Assembly: GCF_000018405.1 (NCBI RefSeq) | Contig: NC_009943.1 | Coordinates: forward strand, 809,001 to 873,000 | DNA from: Desulfosudis oleivorans Hxd3 | GTDB taxonomy: Bacteria > Desulfobacterota > Desulfobacteria > Desulfobacterales > Desulfosudaceae | Direction: 5' to 3' | Length of the DNA stretch: 64,000 nt | In this document: positions 1 to 8,497 of the stretch, piece by piece | Layout: each line of letters starts with the position of its first letter | Position numbering within the stretch: the stretch's first letter is position 1 | Position numbers and translations under genes: made by a program | Notes under the pieces: generated by a model | The model's input: the letters and a program-made list of their open reading frames with translations, nothing else | Databases searched by the model: none | What the model was told of the DNA's origin: nothing

Positions 1-404
1 TTTTGGTCCACGGCATCGGCATGCGGCCGGGCAAGCCCACCATTCTGGCCGAAGTGGAACAGAAAGCCGTATGGGGCCTGCCCGGACAGGTGGCATCGGC
101 CATGGTGGTGTTCATGATGATCGTCCGGCCTTTTGTGGAGCATGTCGGCGGCGCGGCAGCGGTGTCGACCCGGCCCGGCCGGCGGGTTGCGGCCCGGCTC
201 TGGCGCAATGTGCCGTCGGTTTATGGCCGCATCGACTATGTCCGGGTCAAGCTGGTGGAAAAGGAGGATGTTCTGTGGGCCCAGCCGGTTTTTGGGAAAT
301 CAGGCCTGCTCAACACCATGACCTGGGCCGACGGCGTCATTGAGATCGACGCCGACACCGAAGGCCTCAATGCCGGCGAAACCGTGGGCGTGGTCCTGTT
401 TTGA
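1..404 (+). CDS. moeA: MoeA-type molybdopterin molybdenumtransferase, C-terminal part (partial)
   Basis: The 5' end lies outside the window; the reading frame enters at base 3. The visible 133 residues match the C-terminal half of MoeA, the enzyme that inserts molybdate into adenylated molybdopterin in the cytoplasm. The diagnostic segment is the R-P-G-K-P loop near the start followed by a G-L-P-G-x-x-x-S-A stretch, both part of the MoeA active-site domain, then the small beta-barrel domain IV. A second MoeA gene follows 91 bases downstream on the same strand, so the two are likely co-transcribed. Tandem MoeA paralogues are common in anaerobes with both Mo and W enzymes; which metal this copy serves cannot be told from the sequence. 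Confidence 0.85.
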   Translation, partial: LVHGIGMRPGKPTILAEVEQKAVWGLPGQVASAMVVFMMIVRPFVEHVGGAAAVSTRPGRRVAARLWRNVPSVYGRIDYVRVKLVEKEDVLWAQPVFGKSGLLNTMTWADGVIEIDADTEGLNAGETVGVVLF

Positions 405-495
405 CCGTTTTTTTCGTTTCGATGTGGAAAAACAAAAAAGGCGCTATCCTGATATATTGAAAATTGTTTCAGGCAAAAGTGCAGGAAGATATCAA

Positions 496-2442
496 ATGCC
501 AGACTATTCAACCAACATATACTTAAAGAAAAAAAGCCTCACCGAGGCCCGGACCCTTCTGTTTGAAAAATTTGCGGCCCTTATGAAAACCGCCGCCGCC
601 GAAACCGTTCCCACGCCAAATGCCGTGGGCCGGGTTTTGGCCCGCGGCGTGCCGGCCCTGCGCTCTTCTCCGGCCCATCACCTGTCCGCCATGGACGGCA
701 TTGCGGTAAAAGCCGAGCAGACCTTCGGCGCCGGCGAGACCACTCCCAAAACCCTGGCCGTGGGCAGGGAAGCCTTTTTTGTCAACACCGGCAACCTGCT
801 GCCCGCCGGCACCAATGCCGTGATCATGATCGAGGACGTTCACGTGATTGACGACGCCACGGTGGAGATCCTGGCCCCGTCCTTTCCCTGGCAGTATGTG
901 CGAAAGGCCGGGGAAGACATCGTGGCCACGGAACTGCTCTTTCCCACCAACCATGTGGTCACCCCCTATTGCGTGGGCGCTTTGCTGGCCGCCGGCGTGA
1001 CATCGGTGTCCGTGCGCAAAAAGCCCCGCGTGCTGATCCTTCCCACCGGCAGTGAGCTGGTGGACTGGGAAGACAAAACAGACCCGGCCGGCCTTGCGCC
1101 GGGAAAGATTCTGGAATCCAACTCCTACATGCTGGGGGCCCTGGTCCGTGCCTGCGGCGCCGAACCGGTGCGCCACCCCATTTTGCCCGATGATCCGGAC
1201 ACCATTGCCCAAGCCCTGAAAAAGGCCGTTGACGACGGCGATTACCAGGCGGTGATGCTGGTCGGCGGCTCATCAGCCGGGGCCAAAGACTATTCATGGA
1301 TCGTGATCGACCGCCTTGGGGAGGTGTTTGTTCACGGCCTGACCATCATGCCGGGAAAGCCCCTGATCATCGGTGCTGTTTCAACGGTGCCGGTGTTCGG
1401 CATGCCCGGCTATCCCGTGTCCGCCGTGGTCTGTTTTGAAGAGCTGGTCCGGCCGTTGCTGTGCCGGATGCAGGGCCTGCCCGTGCCGGTGCGAAAAACC
1501 GTTTCCGCCATCCTGGCAAAAAAGACCGCTTCAAAGCTGGGCGTGGAGGAGTTTCTGCGGGTCAAGCTGGGCAAGGTGGACGACATTGTTATTGCCACCC
1601 AGTTGCCCCGGGGGGCCGGATCGGTCACCTCCCTGGCCGATGCCGACGCCTTTGTGAGAGTGCCGGCATCCACCGAGGGCATGGCCGAGGCCCAGGCCGT
1701 CACCGCCGAGCTGCTGCGGCCCCTGTCCGACATCGAGCAGACCGTGGTGGTGGTGGGCAGCCACGACAACACCCTGGACGTGCTTTCCGACATGATCGCG
1801 GCCCGGGGCCTGGGCTTCAAGCTGGCCTCCACCCACGTGGGCAGCATGGGCGGGCTCATGGCCGTTGCCAGGGGCCGTTGCCACGTGGCCGGCAGCCACC
1901 TGCTGGACGAAAAGACCGGTGAATATAATATTTCCTACATTCAAAAACACCTGGCCGGCATGCCCGTCAAACTGGTCAAGCTGGTCTCCCGGGAACAGGG
2001 CCTGATGGTGGTGCCGGGCAACCCCAAAAACATTTCCGGCATCGCTGACATCGCCCGAACCGGGGTCACCTTTATTAACCGCCAGGCCGGTTCCGGCACC
2101 CGGATCCTGCTGGACTTCAAGCTCAAAGAGCTGGGCATCGACCCCGGGGCCATTGACGGTTACGCCAATGACGAATATACCCACATGTCCGTGGCCATTG
2201 CCGTGGCCAGCGGTGTGGCCGACACCGGCCTGGGCATTCTGGCCGCGGCCCGCGCCCTGGGCCTTGATTTTATTCCCGTGGTCTCCGAAGAATACGACCT
2301 GGTCATTCCGGCCCGGTTCTTTGACCTGCCCGGCATCGCCACCCTGCTCAAAGTGATTCAAAGCCCGGCCTTTGCCGAACGGGTCAACACCCTGGGCGGC
2401 TACGGCACCCACAACACCGGCAAGGTGATTGATCTGGGCTGA
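496..2442 (+). CDS. moeA: MoeA fused to a C-terminal periplasmic-binding-protein-like domain
   Basis: 648 aa. Residues about 1-420 are a full MoeA module (molybdenum insertion into molybdopterin) with the M-P-G-K-P loop and the G-M-P-G-Y-P-V-S-A active-site segment. Residues about 430-648 form a PBP-like domain (begins V-V-V-V-G-S-H-D-N-T-L-D, later N-R-Q-A-G-S-G-T-R), as in the widespread MoeA/LysR-substrate-domain fusions; it probably binds molybdate or tungstate, which is inference. The start at 496 was chosen because a GGAAG ribosome-binding site lies a few bases upstream; an in-frame extension to 340 would overlap the preceding gene and lacks MoeA similarity. It lies directly behind the first moeA and is probably in the same operon. 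Confidence 0.88.
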   Translation: MPDYSTNIYLKKKSLTEARTLLFEKFAALMKTAAAETVPTPNAVGRVLARGVPALRSSPAHHLSAMDGIAVKAEQTFGAGETTPKTLAVGREAFFVNTGNLLPAGTNAVIMIEDVHVIDDATVEILAPSFPWQYVRKAGEDIVATELLFPTNHVVTPYCVGALLAAGVTSVSVRKKPRVLILPTGSELVDWEDKTDPAGLAPGKILESNSYMLGALVRACGAEPVRHPILPDDPDTIAQALKKAVDDGDYQAVMLVGGSSAGAKDYSWIVIDRLGEVFVHGLTIMPGKPLIIGAVSTVPVFGMPGYPVSAVVCFEELVRPLLCRMQGLPVPVRKTVSAILAKKTASKLGVEEFLRVKLGKVDDIVIATQLPRGAGSVTSLADADAFVRVPASTEGMAEAQAVTAELLRPLSDIEQTVVVVGSHDNTLDVLSDMIAARGLGFKLASTHVGSMGGLMAVARGRCHVAGSHLLDEKTGEYNISYIQKHLAGMPVKLVKLVSREQGLMVVPGNPKNISGIADIARTGVTFINRQAGSGTRILLDFKLKELGIDPGAIDGYANDEYTHMSVAIAVASGVADTGLGILAAARALGLDFIPVVSEEYDLVIPARFFDLPGIATLLKVIQSPAFAERVNTLGGYGTHNTGKVIDLG

Positions 2443-2539
2443 CGCCTTCTCCGTTATCCCCAACTTGCCTGCTGTTATCGAAATCGCTATCGCTATCGGG
2501 ATCGAAATCGATACCGGCTGATCGCATCCTGACGGCTTA

Positions 2540-2860
2540 ACTTCCATGCGTCATTGCGAGCGCAGCGAAGCAATCTTTCCCGCACACCAACGTCCATTCT
2601 TATTCCTCCTTATCCGTGTACTTTTCTTTAAAAGAAAAGTACCAAAAGAATCGCCCCAGGCAGCTTGGCCACGCCGCAGGCGTGGCTTCCCTCGCTCAAA
2701 TAATTTTTCGGCGCGGAAATGAACTCGCGCCGCTTGCAGCGGCACTCAAACAACATTTCCGCTCTTCCCGAAAAATCATTCTCGCTTCGGCTACGCTGCA
2801 ATGGGGCATAAAACGCCTGTCTGTCCATCTTTACAGCAACGGGTAACACGGGAAACTCGC
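2540..2860. repeat. Intergenic repeat-rich segment with palindromes
   Basis: The 2443-2978 stretch has no convincing gene. It holds several palindromes: ATTGC...GCAAT arms at 2553-2574 inside a 'tcattgcgagcgcagcgaag' unit that I recall as a common dispersed bacterial repeat; a perfect 12-bp-arm palindrome at 2618-2642 (GTACTTTTCTTT, one base, AAAGAAAAGTAC); and an 8-bp hairpin at 2668-2686 (GCCACGCC gca GGCGTGGC). The short open frames here are low-complexity shadows of these structures. It is likely a mosaic of dispersed intergenic repeats; copy number elsewhere in the genome cannot be judged from this window. Confidence 0.5.
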
Positions 2861-2893
2861 GTCACGACGTATAATAAATAGCCCCCTTTTCTG

Positions 2894-2921
2894 TTGACAT
2901 CTCAGTATCATAAAATATAGA
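2894..2921 (+). promoter_or_regulatory. Sigma70-type promoter reading into the AT-rich island
   Basis: A perfect -35 TTGACA at 2894-2899, a 16-bp spacer and a -10 TATAGA at 2916-2921. It lies about 60 bp upstream of the first AT-rich gene and is the only good promoter near it. Sequence-only call. Confidence 0.5.
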
Positions 2922-2978
2922 GTTTTTGGGAATGAGGGGAGGCAGGCGTTTTACGTCACGACACACAATCTATGTTAA

Positions 2979-3320
2979 ATGTGTTTTCGAAACAATATAA
3001 TAAAAATACTAAAAAATACTAATAATATGGCGATATTTTCTTTCATCGGGGGAAGTCTACTTTTACTTATAGGCATCGATGAATGTTTAGACTGGATCAA
3101 TGGAGAACCCTATGTTTTTTGGTTTCTTCACATTCCAGGTGGATTGTTGATGCTTTTTATTGGCTATAGAATTAAGAAAGGAAATCCAAATAATTTCATT
3201 TGTAGTTCTTGTTTTAAGGTATCATTTAAGCACCAACTTAAACAGAATAAATGCCCCCACTGTAATGGTCAAATTGAACTTCTTGACGGTTTTTATGATA
3301 GACACCCAGAAAAAAAGTAA
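2979..3320 (+). CDS. Small membrane protein with C-terminal zinc ribbon, integron-cassette-like
   Basis: 113 aa, not recognised as a named family. The N-terminal half has two hydrophobic stretches (about residues 17-35 and 45-65), and the C-terminal third has a C-x2-C / C-x2-C pair (C-S-S-C-F and C-P-H-C-N), a likely zinc ribbon on the cytoplasmic side. The gene is clearly more AT-rich than its neighbours, which suggests transfer. GTTAAAT at 2974-2980 immediately before the start matches the GTTRRRY core of integron cassettes, and a 59-bp attC-like site follows the stop. An internal ATG at 3027 is an alternative start; no clear ribosome-binding site is visible for either. Confidence 0.55.
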   Translation: MCFRNNIIKILKNTNNMAIFSFIGGSLLLLIGIDECLDWINGEPYVFWFLHIPGGLLMLFIGYRIKKGNPNNFICSSCFKVSFKHQLKQNKCPHCNGQIELLDGFYDRHPEKK

Positions 3321-3344
3321 CACATACTTTATAAAAGGCTAACA

Positions 3345-3403
3345 TTTAACAAGCTGCTGCTCTCCGACGCTCGTTCCTCGCGCCGGAGAGCAGCGACGTT
3401 AAA
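3345..3403 (+). other. attC-like recombination site (59-base element)
   Basis: A 59-bp imperfect inverted repeat opens with ATTTAAC (3344-3350; fits RYYYAAC) and ends with GTTAAA (3398-3403; fits the GTTRRR core). The inner arms GCTGCTCTCCG and CGGAGAGCAGC pair around a short loop, and the two outer arms differ by a few unpaired bases, as in single-strand-folded attC sites. It sits 24 bp after the stop of a small AT-rich gene, the normal position in an integron cassette. No integrase gene is in the window, so this would be an orphan site. Confidence 0.6.
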
Positions 3404-3426
3404 AAAATCGAGCGAAGAGGACTAAA

Positions 3427-3930
3427 TTGTTATTCTTTGTGAAAGCACCAGCCTGGGAAATTTTCGTTATTTTATTATTACCCTATGTTCTGTCGTTTTT
3501 TATTCTTTCAATGCCTCAAGATTCTTCCATTCCTTTATTTTACCTAAAAACAATGATTTTGCTTGGCATATGGGTTTATTTGTCCTGGCTGTATAGTATT
3601 GGATCATTGATTCATGAGCGATATTCAGAGTTTGTAAAGCCACCTATAAAGCGCTTTAGGTTTTGTATGACTTATAATTTTGTTTACTCTTTTTGTTTTA
3701 TTTTTGGAATAATTCCATTCGAAATATTGATGCCATTTCATTTAGTTGATTTTGTTACTATGATTTACAGCCTGTATTTTATATCGAAACTTATTATAAC
3801 AGTGGGAAAAAAACGAAAAGTTAAGGTTCAAGATTACGTCGGAACGCTAATGTTTGCATGGCTATACTTTATCGGTATATGGTTTATTCAGCCGAGAATA
3901 AATAGACTATTCTTATCCAACGATACTTAA
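3427..3930 (+). CDS. Hypothetical multi-pass membrane protein
   Basis: 167 aa, unrecognised. It has about four hydrophobic segments (residues about 10-30, 40-60, 82-105, 108-125, with a last one near 140-158) separated by short basic loops, so it is an inner-membrane protein. The TTG start is preceded by AGAGGA at a normal distance. Base composition is strongly AT-rich, like the gene before the attC-like site and unlike the rest of the window. No second attC-like site follows the stop; instead there is a perfect CACGGGCAAC/GTTGCCCGTG palindrome at 3941-3962. Function unknown. Confidence 0.55.
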   Translation: MLFFVKAPAWEIFVILLLPYVLSFFILSMPQDSSIPLFYLKTMILLGIWVYLSWLYSIGSLIHERYSEFVKPPIKRFRFCMTYNFVYSFCFIFGIIPFEILMPFHLVDFVTMIYSLYFISKLIITVGKKRKVKVQDYVGTLMFAWLYFIGIWFIQPRINRLFLSNDT

Positions 3931-3940
3931 CCACGGGTGA

Positions 3941-3962
3941 CACGGGCAACTCGTTGCCCGTG
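3941..3962. repeat. Perfect palindrome closing the AT-rich island
   Basis: CACGGGCAAC, two bases, GTTGCCCGTG. The sequence at 3934-3953 is a direct repeat (18 of 20 identical) of 2840-2859, so the pair brackets the AT-rich genes. There is no T-run, so a simple intrinsic terminator is unlikely. Confidence 0.5.
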
Positions 3963-3989
3963 CCCAAAGGGCAAGAGGAATTGAGGGGA

Positions 3990-4103
3990 TTGAATAAAAA
4001 CAGCAAATTGGGTGGCATTTTTCTGTTTGAAACGATGAGCTATGAACTTGAGGGCAGCCTGATTAAGGAAGATCTCAAGATCGTGGAAGGGAAAACAGCG
4101 TGA
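3990..4103 (+). pseudogene. Possible 3' remnant of a gene coupled to rhuM
   Basis: An open frame ends in a TGA at 4101-4103 that overlaps the GTG start of the next gene (GTGA), a typical translational coupling. The last ~35 residues (ending L-K-I-V-E-G-K-T-A) look like ordinary protein but have no good start codon or ribosome-binding site. RhuM genes often sit beside restriction-modification genes, so this could be the tail of such a gene cut by the upstream island. Speculative. Confidence 0.3.
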
Positions 4104-5128
4104 CGCAATCATCCGGCACCTCCGAAATTGTCTTTTATCAGACCGAGGATGGCAAGATAAAGATAGACACGGTTTTTCAGGATGAAACCATCTGGCTGAC
4201 CCAGGCAAAAATGGCGGAACTGTTTGCCGTCAATGTTCCCGCCATATCCAAACACCTAAACAATATATTTGAAGAGGGGGAACTGCAAAAGGAGGCAACT
4301 GTTTCCAAAATGGAAACAGTTCAACAGGAAGGCAGCCGGCAGGTGACCCGGACCAGGGACTTCTACAATCTTGATGCCATTATCGCCGTGGGTTACCGGG
4401 TCAATTCCAAAAGAGCGACTCAGTTCAGAATCTGGGCGACCCATATCTTAAAAGAGTACATCATCAAAGGTTTTGCCATGAATGATGACCGCCTGAAACA
4501 GGCGGACCGGTGGGACTACTTTGATGAATGGCTGGAACGTATCCGTGACATCAGGGCATCGGAAAAGCGGTTCTACCAGAAAATCCGTGATATTTACGCT
4601 ACTTCTATAGATTACGATAAACACTCGGAACAGGCGCAGATTTTTTTCAAGAAGGTGCAAAATAAAATGCTCTGGGCCATTACCGGCAAAACCGCCGCCG
4701 AAATTATCGAATCCCGCAGCAATCCGGACAAACCCAATATGGGACTGACCTCATGGCGGGGTTCCACAGTCAGAAAATTTGATGTGGGTATTGCCAAGAA
4801 TTACCTGAAGGCAGATGAGATAAAAGACCTGAATGAGATCGTGACCATGTATCTGGATTATGCCGAAAGGCAGGCCCGGCAGAGAAAAACCGTGACCATG
4901 GAACAGTGGTCGGGCAAACTCGATGCCTTTCTGAAATTCAATGAGCAGGAGTTGCTGACCCATGCGGGAGCAGTGAAGGCGGAAGTCGCCAGAAAAATCG
5001 CTGAAGACCGATACGAAGCGTTTGATAAAAAAAGAAAAACAGCCGAGGCCCGGGCTGCGGATAAGGAAGATTTAAAGGAGCTGGAAGAAATCGAAAAAAG
5101 GCTTCTTGAAAAGCGACATAAGAAATAA
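4100..5128 (+). CDS. rhuM: RhuM family protein (virulence RhuM)
   Basis: 342 aa, the usual length of the RhuM family. The N-terminal 80 residues contain the family signature region (W-L-T-Q-A-K-M-A-E-L-F followed by I-S-K-H-L-N-N-I), resembling a DNA-binding helix-turn-helix; the middle holds R-D-F-Y-N-L-D-A-I-I-A-V-G-Y-R-V, the most conserved RhuM block; the C-terminus is a charged coiled coil (about 290-342). Named after a Salmonella pathogenicity-island gene, the family is widespread in mobile and restriction-rich DNA and its biochemical role is unsettled. The GTG start has a GGAAGGG upstream and overlaps the preceding stop. Confidence 0.85.
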   Translation: MTQSSGTSEIVFYQTEDGKIKIDTVFQDETIWLTQAKMAELFAVNVPAISKHLNNIFEEGELQKEATVSKMETVQQEGSRQVTRTRDFYNLDAIIAVGYRVNSKRATQFRIWATHILKEYIIKGFAMNDDRLKQADRWDYFDEWLERIRDIRASEKRFYQKIRDIYATSIDYDKHSEQAQIFFKKVQNKMLWAITGKTAAEIIESRSNPDKPNMGLTSWRGSTVRKFDVGIAKNYLKADEIKDLNEIVTMYLDYAERQARQRKTVTMEQWSGKLDAFLKFNEQELLTHAGAVKAEVARKIAEDRYEAFDKKRKTAEARAADKEDLKELEEIEKRLLEKRHKK

Positions 5129-5167
5129 ATCGTTCAAAAGACATCCGGAGTTCAACATCTCACACTC

Positions 5168-5620
5168 ATGACACAACCCTCATCCCCAAAAAATTCTTCA
5201 GAGCCCCCGGTCTACCGCTACCTGGACCATACCGCTGATCTGCGTGTGGAGATTTTCGGCCATGACCTGGCCATGCTGTTTGAAAATGCCGGGTTTGCCC
5301 TGTTTGACATGCTGGCCGATTCTGCCGGCCTTTCCGGCGGCGAGGAAGGAGAGATGACGGTTGAAGGCGAAGACCTTGCTGACCTGATGTTTAACTGGCT
5401 GCGGGCGTTGCTTTGTTTCTGGACGGTAAAGGGGCGGCTGGTGGTGTCGGCCCAAATCGTGGAGATCAGTGAAACCCGGCTGGTGGCCCGTGTGCGCAGC
5501 GACAGATACGATGCGGATCGCCATTGTCTGAAAACCGACATCAAGGCCGTGACCTACCATGACCTGACCGTTGAGCCGGTGGAAGACGGCTGGGTGGCGC
5601 GGGTGGTGTTTGACGTGTAA
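5168..5620 (+). CDS. Archease
   Basis: 150 aa, full length for archease, the small cofactor that speeds guanylylation and turnover of the RNA ligase RtcB in tRNA splicing and RNA repair. Recognisable blocks are Y-R-Y-L-D-H-T-A-D-L near residue 17 (the conserved metal-binding D-H-T-A-D), the central F-N-W-L-R-A-L-L-C-F segment, and K-A-V-T-Y-H-D-L near the C-terminus. No rtcB is adjacent in the window, so the partner must be elsewhere. It starts at ATG 5168, 39 bp after the rhuM stop; the two are probably unrelated in function. Confidence 0.9.
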   Translation: MTQPSSPKNSSEPPVYRYLDHTADLRVEIFGHDLAMLFENAGFALFDMLADSAGLSGGEEGEMTVEGEDLADLMFNWLRALLCFWTVKGRLVVSAQIVEISETRLVARVRSDRYDADRHCLKTDIKAVTYHDLTVEPVEDGWVARVVFDV

Positions 5621-5628
5621 TCCATTTA

Positions 5629-5665
5629 CCATGAAAATCCGGATTGACACTCCGAATTTTCATGG
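5629..5665. terminator. Strong hairpin after the archease gene
   Basis: Fifteen-base arms (CCATGAAAATCCGGA at 5629-5643 and TCCGAATTTTCATGG at 5651-5665) pair with one mismatch around a 7-base loop, right after the archease stop. It lacks a following T-run, so termination or mRNA 3'-end protection are both possible. Confidence 0.4.
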
Positions 5666-5827
5666 AAAAGGGATCAGGTCTTATTTTAGAGATCTTCCCG
5701 ATACCCATTCCTTTGCCGTGTCAGAAAACGGTTCAATCCTTATAGTCAATCAGTTATACTCTTCAGGACAGTCCGGTTGCTGCCGAATCCTTATGCCGGT
5801 TTTCAGTTTTTACCTATGGGAGGTGCC

Positions 5828-8458
5828 GTGAAAATCATAAGACGTGCCACGATCATGCTTTTTGCCGGTATGCTGCTGCTGCCGGCGGTATCCCGTGCCG
5901 GGAATTTCTGCCTGCCGGAACACTATTTTACCATGGAGGAGATCAGCCGGTTTGCCCCGGCCCGGCAGTCGTCGGCCGCCATTGACGGGTTCTACAATCC
6001 GGCCGGGGCTGCTGAACCGGGGTATGCCGACCTGGGCTGGCAGTTTCTTACCACAGCCGAGTTTTCGCCCATGGCCGGCCTGGGCATCGGGCTGCCCACG
6101 CTTCTGGAGATACCGGGGTTTGACCAGATGGACGGCCTGCTGACCCATTTCGGGGGATTTCTGGCCCTGGCCCAGTTCTGGGTGGACCTGGAAAACCAGG
6201 ACCCCATGGCCCAGATGAAGCTGGCCAAGTCCGGTGCCTTCTGGGCGGTGGGGGCCCTGCCGCAGCACATGGTATCCAGGGCGGTAAAGATCTCAGCCAT
6301 CGGCATCAGCCTGATCGACTATTCCCTGACCACCCTGGGCACCACGGCCATTGCCGGCAACACTGAATACTGGTACCGCGTGTACAAGGCATATTATGAC
6401 GACCAGTACGGCCACCGGGTAGAAGACATGGCCAAGTGGGAAAAGCTGATTTTTGAGACCTACCAGGGCGATTTTGAAAAGGCCCTTACCGAGGGGCTGA
6501 TGACCTTCTGGAATGATGTGTGGCGCCACTCCTACGAAGCTTCCGGCCATGCCCATGCCGAACCCCTGCCCGAAGCCAAACAGCAGATCCGGGAGGCCTA
6601 CCTGGCCGAAATCCTGCCCACGCTGAAAAACTATTTTCGGGTCCAGCGGGAAAAGGCCCTGCAGAAGGTCCGCTTCGAGGTCCAGTATGCTTACGATTCG
6701 TTCAGGGAATACATGGACCACGCCTTGAAGTTCCAGGGCGTGGTGCAGACAGACGGGGGCGCGCCCCTGCCCGGCGTGACCGTGGATCTGCCCGGCGCGT
6801 CGGCGGTTACCACCAATGCCAACGGCGTTTATCTGCTTTCCGTCAAAACCTGTGACCTGGTGTCGGCCCTGACCCAAAGCGGCGCTCAAAATGCCGTGCT
6901 GCGGGCCGCCTTTCGGCCGGACCCGCCCCTGCCGGGAAACGCGGCCGTGACCCGCCAGGTGACATTGACCGGTTTTGACCGCTACCTGCCCAACCGGATC
7001 AATATTGTCTATACCGTTACCGACTCCCGGCTGGATATCGCCAAAACCCGGATTGAAAACAACCGGCGCTGGCGTCTGAAACCCACGGTGCAGGACGACC
7101 GGGGCCAGTCCTTGACCGAGGGAACAGTGACCCTGACCGCCGAAGGCGGCACATTTACGGGCGGCAACGGCCAGGCCGGGCAGATCACCCTGCCGGCCCG
7201 GGGCGGCACCACCCTGTGGCAGGTACCGGAAACACAGGCGCTGCCGGTGTCCCTGGTCGCGACATACAGCGGCCATGTGTTTGCCGACGGCCGCCTGGTA
7301 CGGCCCTGCCAACAGACCTTTCAACTGCCCCAGTCCCTGGAGATACCCACCTCGGTGAGCCTGAGCGCGGTCAAGCCCGATCCGGCGGGCCTGGACTCCA
7401 CCATCACCATTACGGTAAAAAGCGTTGACGGACAGGCGCCGGCCACCGGTCAGCTGGAGATCACGGCCGCTGCCGGCCGGTTTCTTCAGACCGGCACCGG
7501 CCGGGTGTCGCTTGCCATGGCCGGTGAAAAGCAGTCCGTGGTCTGGCACCAGCCTGACAACCTGGACGCCCGGGTGACAGTGGCGGCTGTTTATCAGCCG
7601 GACCCGGACGCCGATATTCAGTACCAGCCCAGCCGGGCCGCCATTTCCGTGCCCATTGTGCTGCCCGTGGAAACAGCGATTGACACGGTTGTCACGCCCC
7701 TGGACAGGGACAACAATCTCTGGTCTGTCTCGGCCGTGGTCAGCACCCGTTCAGGCGATCCGGTGGGCGTGGGCGCCATGCGTGCCGAAGCGTCGGCCGG
7801 AAGTTTTGACGGGGGTGGCGCCAACCGGCTGATGGACCTGGCCCAGGTTCCGCAGCCGGTCCTCCGGTGGCAGGGCCCGCCGGACACCACGGCCATGGTT
7901 ACCCTGACGTACTACGGCGACGGCCTTGCCCCCGATTCAGGCAACCGGGACTTTCTGGGGTCGGTCCGGCAGGTCAAACTGCCGCCGGAAACCGACACTC
8001 AGCCACCGGTCATTGTTTTTTCCGGGGCAAGGGACGGGGCGGTATATACCACGCCCGTGACCGTACGGGCAAAGGTGACCGACAACACGGACAAGCCGGT
8101 GACGGTCCACGCCTTTCACAGTTTTAACTATAACCCGTCCGGCGCGTTTCCTGTTGCCGGGCCGGACAACAGCGGCGCTTACAGCGGGGCAGCCACGTTC
8201 AGTGAGCCGGGGCGCCACGTGGTGGATGTGATGGCCACGGATGCCGCCGGCAATGGAGCCCGGGAAGTTCTGGCCTTTATTATTGAACCGGTCCAGCCCC
8301 CCAAACCCGAACCGGCCAAAGCAGACAAACCCGGGCCGGAAACACCGGACAAAACGCCTGTAACGGATGAACCCGAAAAGCCGGACACCGGCAAAGAGAA
8401 TGACGAGCCCCAGGAAGCGCCCATGGTGTTTTCTCCCTATGGCGGTATCTATGATTAA
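5828..8458 (+). CDS. Secreted multidomain protein with carboxypeptidase-regulatory-like and Ig-like repeats
   Basis: 876 aa. The N-terminus (M-K-I-I-R-R-A then a hydrophobic run ending V-S-R-A-G) is a Sec signal peptide. Residues about 25-290 are unrecognised and probably helical. About 303-345 is a carboxypeptidase-regulatory-like beta-sandwich (P-L-P-G-V-T-V-D-L, T-N-A-N-G-V-Y). Several Ig-like/invasin-like beta domains follow, then a last Ig-like domain near 720-820 and a Pro/Lys/Glu-rich tail. This suggests an exported structural or adhesive protein; no enzyme motif is seen. The GTG start at 5828 has GGGAGG four bases upstream; upstream in-frame codons do not begin with a signal sequence. 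Confidence 0.7.
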   Translation: MKIIRRATIMLFAGMLLLPAVSRAGNFCLPEHYFTMEEISRFAPARQSSAAIDGFYNPAGAAEPGYADLGWQFLTTAEFSPMAGLGIGLPTLLEIPGFDQMDGLLTHFGGFLALAQFWVDLENQDPMAQMKLAKSGAFWAVGALPQHMVSRAVKISAIGISLIDYSLTTLGTTAIAGNTEYWYRVYKAYYDDQYGHRVEDMAKWEKLIFETYQGDFEKALTEGLMTFWNDVWRHSYEASGHAHAEPLPEAKQQIREAYLAEILPTLKNYFRVQREKALQKVRFEVQYAYDSFREYMDHALKFQGVVQTDGGAPLPGVTVDLPGASAVTTNANGVYLLSVKTCDLVSALTQSGAQNAVLRAAFRPDPPLPGNAAVTRQVTLTGFDRYLPNRINIVYTVTDSRLDIAKTRIENNRRWRLKPTVQDDRGQSLTEGTVTLTAEGGTFTGGNGQAGQITLPARGGTTLWQVPETQALPVSLVATYSGHVFADGRLVRPCQQTFQLPQSLEIPTSVSLSAVKPDPAGLDSTITITVKSVDGQAPATGQLEITAAAGRFLQTGTGRVSLAMAGEKQSVVWHQPDNLDARVTVAAVYQPDPDADIQYQPSRAAISVPIVLPVETAIDTVVTPLDRDNNLWSVSAVVSTRSGDPVGVGAMRAEASAGSFDGGGANRLMDLAQVPQPVLRWQGPPDTTAMVTLTYYGDGLAPDSGNRDFLGSVRQVKLPPETDTQPPVIVFSGARDGAVYTTPVTVRAKVTDNTDKPVTVHAFHSFNYNPSGAFPVAGPDNSGAYSGAATFSEPGRHVVDVMATDAAGNGAREVLAFIIEPVQPPKPEPAKADKPGPETPDKTPVTDEPEKPDTGKENDEPQEAPMVFSPYGGIYD

Positions 8459-8497
8459 CCGTCCGGCGAACCGCAGCAGCAACGAAAAATAAATGGT

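Noticed and set aside
340-495. N-terminal extension of the second MoeA
   Set aside because: Overlaps the previous gene, lacks MoeA similarity and has no ribosome-binding site, whereas 496 does.
2616-2846. Overlapping short frames on both strands in the 2.6-2.85 kb repeat segment
   Set aside because: They follow the palindromes and show no coding signature.
5631-5831. 66-codon plus-strand frame after archease
   Set aside because: Its start lies in a hairpin, with no ribosome-binding site, and no similarity is recognised.
6293-7549. 418-codon antisense frame inside the secreted-protein gene
   Set aside because: Low-complexity shadow; the plus-strand product has a signal peptide and recognisable domains.
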